DNA from: Planctomycetaceae bacterium
GTDB taxonomy: Bacteria > Planctomycetota > Planctomycetia > Pirellulales > Pirellulaceae
DNA: 9,424 nt
Reading direction: 5' to 3'
Assembly (NCBI GenBank): GCA_002702965.1
Contig: PADE01000263.1
Coordinates: 1 to 9,424, forward strand
Of the stretch, positions 6,665-9,424 are shown one piece after another. A model generated the notes under the pieces. The model was not told the DNA's origin. It did no database searches and was given only the letters and a program-made list of their open reading frames with translations. Each line of letters starts with the position of its first letter. The first letter of the stretch is position 1. The translations under genes were made by a program, and so were the position numbers.

Positions 6665-6684
6665 TTCGCGCTTCTCTCCGCGAA
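6665..6684. repeat. Small hairpin after the toroid protein gene
   Basis: TTCGCG (6665-6670) and CGCGAA (6679-6684) form a 6-bp stem with an 8-base loop, 15 bases after the stop codon. No T run follows, so it is not a classical intrinsic terminator. It could be chance or a weak 3'-end structure. Confidence 0.25.
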
Positions 6685-6707
6685 CTGCTATGCGGCTAGA
6701 AACCGAT

Positions 6708-6721
6708 TACCCCTTGGGGTA
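6708..6721. repeat. Short inverted repeat touching the oxidoreductase start codon
   Basis: TACCCC (6708-6713) and GGGGTA (6716-6721) are reverse complements separated by TT. As RNA this would be a five-pair stem with a CUUG tetraloop whose last base is the A of the ATG at 6721. It could limit use of that ATG and favour the one at 6733, but 5-6 pairs is short enough to be chance. Confidence 0.35.
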
Positions 6722-8028
6722 TGTTCGTGCGCATGAATACTAGATCGAAAACGAATTGCGAAGTGGCGCGTTTACGGATCGGCATGGTCGGCATGGGGAT
6801 GATCTTCGACGAGACGTACCGACCGTTTCTCGAGACAGCCGCTCGTGACGGTGTGTTTGATCCGTCGCTCGGGCGGATTGGGGTCACGCTGTCGGCGGTG
6901 GCCAGTCGCACGGGTGTCCGGGCCGAGACCTACCGTGGAAACGCGCCAGCAGGGAACGCGGAGTTTACGAGCTACGCCGAACCCAAAGCGATCGATCAGC
7001 TCCTGAATACCGATGTCGATCTGGTGTGTATCGCGACCCCTGATGATCGGCACTTTGAAGCGGCTCGAGCCGCGATCGACGCGGGTAAGCACGTACTGAT
7101 CGAGAAACCTTCAGTGCTCTCGTTGGCAGAATTGGATCTACTGGAAGACCTGGCGCAACAACGGGGCGTGTTGGCCAAGATCGTTTATCACAAGTTGTTT
7201 GACCCGGACCACAAGAAGCTGCGCACGCTGGTAGTCGATGGAGTGCTCCGACATGTGAATAGCGGTTACTGTACGTTGCTCGAACCAAAACAGATTTCCG
7301 GAACTCAGTTTGCCGAGTGGATCACGGGCCGCAATCCGGGCACTTACGTTGCGGTGCATTACATCAAGTTGATCGATTTTACTTTCGGTGGCCGATTGAA
7401 GTCGGTCGCCTGCACCGGCCAGCGTGGGATCGTTGGTCCAGCCGACGGCGATACATGGGATTCGACTCAACTGCGCATGATCTACACGTACGACGACGGT
7501 CGTGAAGCGGCATTTGACATCCATACGAGTTGGGTCACACCGGACAATTTTCCAGGATACGTGGAACAGGAGGTTCAGTTTCGCTTTGACAACGGAGTTT
7601 GGAATGGGCACAGTCGCCTTCGCGGTGTCGAGTGTACGGTCGAGGACAAAACGCCACGCGAGATGAAAATCTCGATGAACAACCACTACAACGGGACGTT
7701 TGTGGAACCCGACGGCGCGCGAACGCAGCGCGGTTATGGGCTCGAGGTCTTGGAGCGCTTTGTTCGGGAAGTGGCCCACGTGGAATTCTCAGAGCCGGCT
7801 ACTGAGCGCGAAACACGTCTGCAACAAATGCGCGATTTGGCGTATAACGATTTGTCGTCAGATCGGCAGGTCGTGGCGACGGTACAGGCGATGGAAGAGA
7901 TTCTCAAACGCCATGCGTCTGGGGTGCCCAACTGTGTTGTCGAAGTGAACGGGGACGGGGGAGGCCTGGTGTTGCATGCCCCCGGTTCGAACGAGCCGCA
8001 AGTGCTCTATCAACCGGTGGTCAGTTAG
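6721..8028 (+). CDS. Gfo/Idh/MocA-family NAD(P)-dependent oxidoreductase
   Basis: This 435-residue protein is a cytoplasmic dehydrogenase of the glucose-fructose oxidoreductase/inositol dehydrogenase/MocA family, whose members oxidise or reduce hydroxyl groups of sugars, inositols and related compounds. The Rossmann nucleotide-binding loop is RIGMVGMGMIF (residues 19-29), a slight variant of the usual GxGxxG/A. The family hallmark VLIEKP ends at 125-130, after IATPDDRHFEAA (104-115). The substrate-domain signature is GTYVAVHYIKLIDF (207-220), where His213 takes the place of the conserved catalytic-region histidine. Length is somewhat above the typical 330-400, from a long C-terminal part ending in a Gly-rich tail (about 410-425). 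The substrate cannot be read from sequence. The gene follows the toroid protein by 70 bases on the same strand and may be co-transcribed with it. ATG at 6721 and ATG at 6733 are both possible starts; neither has a clear ribosome binding site. Confidence 0.88.
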   Translation: MFVRMNTRSKTNCEVARLRIGMVGMGMIFDETYRPFLETAARDGVFDPSLGRIGVTLSAVASRTGVRAETYRGNAPAGNAEFTSYAEPKAIDQLLNTDVDLVCIATPDDRHFEAARAAIDAGKHVLIEKPSVLSLAELDLLEDLAQQRGVLAKIVYHKLFDPDHKKLRTLVVDGVLRHVNSGYCTLLEPKQISGTQFAEWITGRNPGTYVAVHYIKLIDFTFGGRLKSVACTGQRGIVGPADGDTWDSTQLRMIYTYDDGREAAFDIHTSWVTPDNFPGYVEQEVQFRFDNGVWNGHSRLRGVECTVEDKTPREMKISMNNHYNGTFVEPDGARTQRGYGLEVLERFVREVAHVEFSEPATERETRLQQMRDLAYNDLSSDRQVVATVQAMEEILKRHASGVPNCVVEVNGDGGGLVLHAPGSNEPQVLYQPVVS

Positions 8029-8033
8029 GGTAA

Positions 8034-8056
8034 TCGATGCCGCGGCTTGGCATTGA
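8034..8056. repeat. Hairpin just after the oxidoreductase gene
   Basis: TCGATGCC (8034-8041) pairs with GGCATTGA (8049-8056), eight pairs including one G-U, with a seven-base loop. It begins six bases after the stop codon. The lack of a following T run argues against an intrinsic terminator, though it could stabilise the mRNA 3' end or be a partial stop to transcription before the radical SAM gene. Confidence 0.35.
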
Positions 8057-8103
8057 GAATCGTCTGTGCCGGTTGGGGAACACGTCGAGGAAACCGAATT
8101 GCC

Positions 8104-9424
8104 ATGTCACGTGTAGTTGGCGCGCCTGTCGATGCGGCATTGCGACCGGATGGGATGCTCCCCGCCGGCTGGTGGCATGACACGGACGAAGTGGATCGGA
8201 TTGTATGTGATCTGTGCCCGCGCGAATGTCACTTGAAACCGGGCGATCGCGGTTTTTGTTTCGTCCGCGCCAATCAAGACGGACAGATGGTCTTGACGAC
8301 CTACGGGCGCAGCACTGGATTTTGTATCGATCCAATCGAGAAGAAGCCGCTCAACCATTTTTTTCCAGGAACCAGTGTTCTTTCGTTTGGAACGGCTGGA
8401 TGCAATCTGGGCTGTAAGTTCTGCCAAAACTGGGACATTTCCAAGTCGCGGGAAGTGGATCGTTTGAGCGAACTGGCGCTGCCCCAGACGATCGCCAATG
8501 CGGCGAATCAACTCGGCTGCAAGAGTGTCGCGTTTACCTACAACGATCCCGTTGTTTGGGCAGAGTACGCGATCGACACGGCGAAGGCTTGTCGGCAAGT
8601 CGGGATACATACCGTGGCGGTGACGGCCGGTTATGTTTCGCCTCCGGCGAGGGAACCCTTCTTTGAGCATATGGACGCGGCGAACGTCGATCTGAAGGCG
8701 TTTTCCGAGGAGTTTTATCACAAGATCACCTATTCGCATCTGCAACCGGTGCTCGATACGTTGGAGTGGGTCCATCGGGAGACGGATGTTTGGCTCGAGA
8801 TTACGAACTTGTTGATCCCAGGGGCCAACGACCAACCGGATGAGATCCGCCGGATGTGCCACTGGTTGTTAGCGCGGGTCGGGGATGAAATCCCGTTACA
8901 TCTGACGGCGTTCCATCCAGATTATCGAATGCTCGATCGTCCCCGAACGCCTCATGCGACATTGTTGGCAGCGCAACAACTGGCGATCGATGAAGGCCTC
9001 AAACACGTCTACATCGGCAACGTCAACGATGTTGCCCATCAAAGTACGGATTGCCCCGCTTGCCAGCAGCCGGTGATCGAACGTCGCGGTTACGAACTGG
9101 GCAACTGGAACCTACGCGGCAACTGTTGCGCCCATTGCGGCAGCCTGGTTGCCGGCCGGTTTGAAGCGCAACCGGGAAACTGGGGTGCGCAACGCCGGCC
9201 GATCCAAATATCGGACTTTGCGCCATCTCTCGCTGAGGGTACAACCATCGCGCCGCAGCCTGTGCCAACCCCCAGCGCTCGGACGACTGCCATGCCCGAT
9301 TTTGCGTCTTTGGATTCCGCAGATACCGACGTGATTCACAGCGCGGCGGGTGAGATGATTGTGGCCGAGGTGACCGGGGTCCGTGCTCGCTCGCGCAAAT
9401 CGGCTCCGCTGCTGTCGGGCCTGA
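8104..9424 (+). CDS. amrS: AmmeMemoRadiSam-system radical SAM enzyme, fused to a further domain, 3' truncated
   Basis: The frame is open for 440 codons to the window edge with no stop. The radical SAM cluster motif is Cys100-NLG-Cys104-KF-Cys107, binding the [4Fe-4S] cluster that cleaves S-adenosylmethionine. Ahead of it lies the Cys block of this family (C35, C38, C42, C52, within CDLCPREC and GDRGFCFVR). A zinc-ribbon-like end follows (Cys317-PA-Cys320 … Cys342-AH-Cys345), after HVYIGNV. This pattern matches the pyruvate-formate-lyase-activase-like protein that occurs with AMMECR1 and Memo homologues; the reaction of that trio is not established. Most relatives end soon after the zinc ribbon. 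Here a Pro/Ser/Thr-rich linker (about 360-405) leads into a helical, basic segment (IHSAAGEMIVAEVTGVRARS) that looks like a new domain, possibly AMMECR1. ATG 8104 is preceded by GAGGA twelve bases upstream, a weak ribosome binding site. No Memo gene is visible in the window. Confidence 0.88.
   Translation, partial: MSRVVGAPVDAALRPDGMLPAGWWHDTDEVDRIVCDLCPRECHLKPGDRGFCFVRANQDGQMVLTTYGRSTGFCIDPIEKKPLNHFFPGTSVLSFGTAGCNLGCKFCQNWDISKSREVDRLSELALPQTIANAANQLGCKSVAFTYNDPVVWAEYAIDTAKACRQVGIHTVAVTAGYVSPPAREPFFEHMDAANVDLKAFSEEFYHKITYSHLQPVLDTLEWVHRETDVWLEITNLLIPGANDQPDEIRRMCHWLLARVGDEIPLHLTAFHPDYRMLDRPRTPHATLLAAQQLAIDEGLKHVYIGNVNDVAHQSTDCPACQQPVIERRGYELGNWNLRGNCCAHCGSLVAGRFEAQPGNWGAQRRPIQISDFAPSLAEGTTIAPQPVPTPSARTTAMPDFASLDSADTDVIHSAAGEMIVAEVTGVRARSRKSAPLLSGL

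Noticed and set aside
6665..6721. Intrinsic terminator between the toroid and oxidoreductase genes
   Set aside because: The stems are short and no T run follows either of them.
7138..7779. Minus-strand frame of 213 codons
   Set aside because: It lies opposite the Gfo/Idh/MocA gene, which has clear family motifs; no independent support.
8107..8862. Long minus-strand frame of 251 codons
   Set aside because: It lies wholly opposite the radical SAM gene, whose cysteine motifs are unambiguous; it is an antisense shadow.

Overview
The window looks like ordinary chromosomal DNA from a planctomycete, probably of the Pirellulaceae/Rhodopirellula type. The grounds are moderately high GC, mostly no Shine-Dalgarno sequences before starts, loosely spaced genes, a membrane-anchored terpene-cyclase-like toroid protein of a style common in that phylum, an abundant-type Gfo/Idh/MocA oxidoreductase, and a MutY with a Glu at the usual catalytic Asp position. 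This taxonomic call is inference from protein style, not from a marker gene. I see no rRNA, tRNA, CRISPR array, transposase or phage gene.

Left part, minus strand (positions 1-2437). A possible truncated ORF runs off the left edge. It is followed by a secreted TraB/GumN-type protein (142-1077) and an A/G-specific adenine glycosylase, mutY (about 1307-2437). Right part, plus strand (2545-9424). This holds a GT-B glycosyltransferase with an extra inserted domain (2545-4308), a structured 347-base intergenic region (4309-4655), and a protein with a zinc ribbon, one membrane helix and a squalene-cyclase-like toroid (4656-6650). After that come a Gfo/Idh/MocA oxidoreductase (6721-8028) and the radical SAM enzyme of the AMMECR1-Memo-radical SAM group (8104 to the right edge, unfinished). 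mutY and the glycosyltransferase are divergent and share a short promoter region.

The genes do not form an obvious pathway. mutY is DNA repair. The glycosyltransferase and oxidoreductase fit sugar or envelope metabolism, and the toroid protein is probably an envelope protein of unknown role. The radical SAM protein carries a C-terminal extension that looks like the start of a fused second domain, and the edge cuts it.

The most unusual non-coding signal is in 4309-4655. Two perfect inverted repeats (9 and 8 bp) are interleaved in 38 bp, so that four half-sites sit about one helical turn apart. They lie just upstream of an extended -10-like motif that also reads as a strong ribosome binding site followed by ATG-TAG. 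A 19-bp tandem duplication spans the stop codon of the preceding gene. The most unusual protein features are the Asp-to-Glu change in MutY, the inserted domain in the glycosyltransferase, and the zinc ribbon/membrane/toroid architecture.
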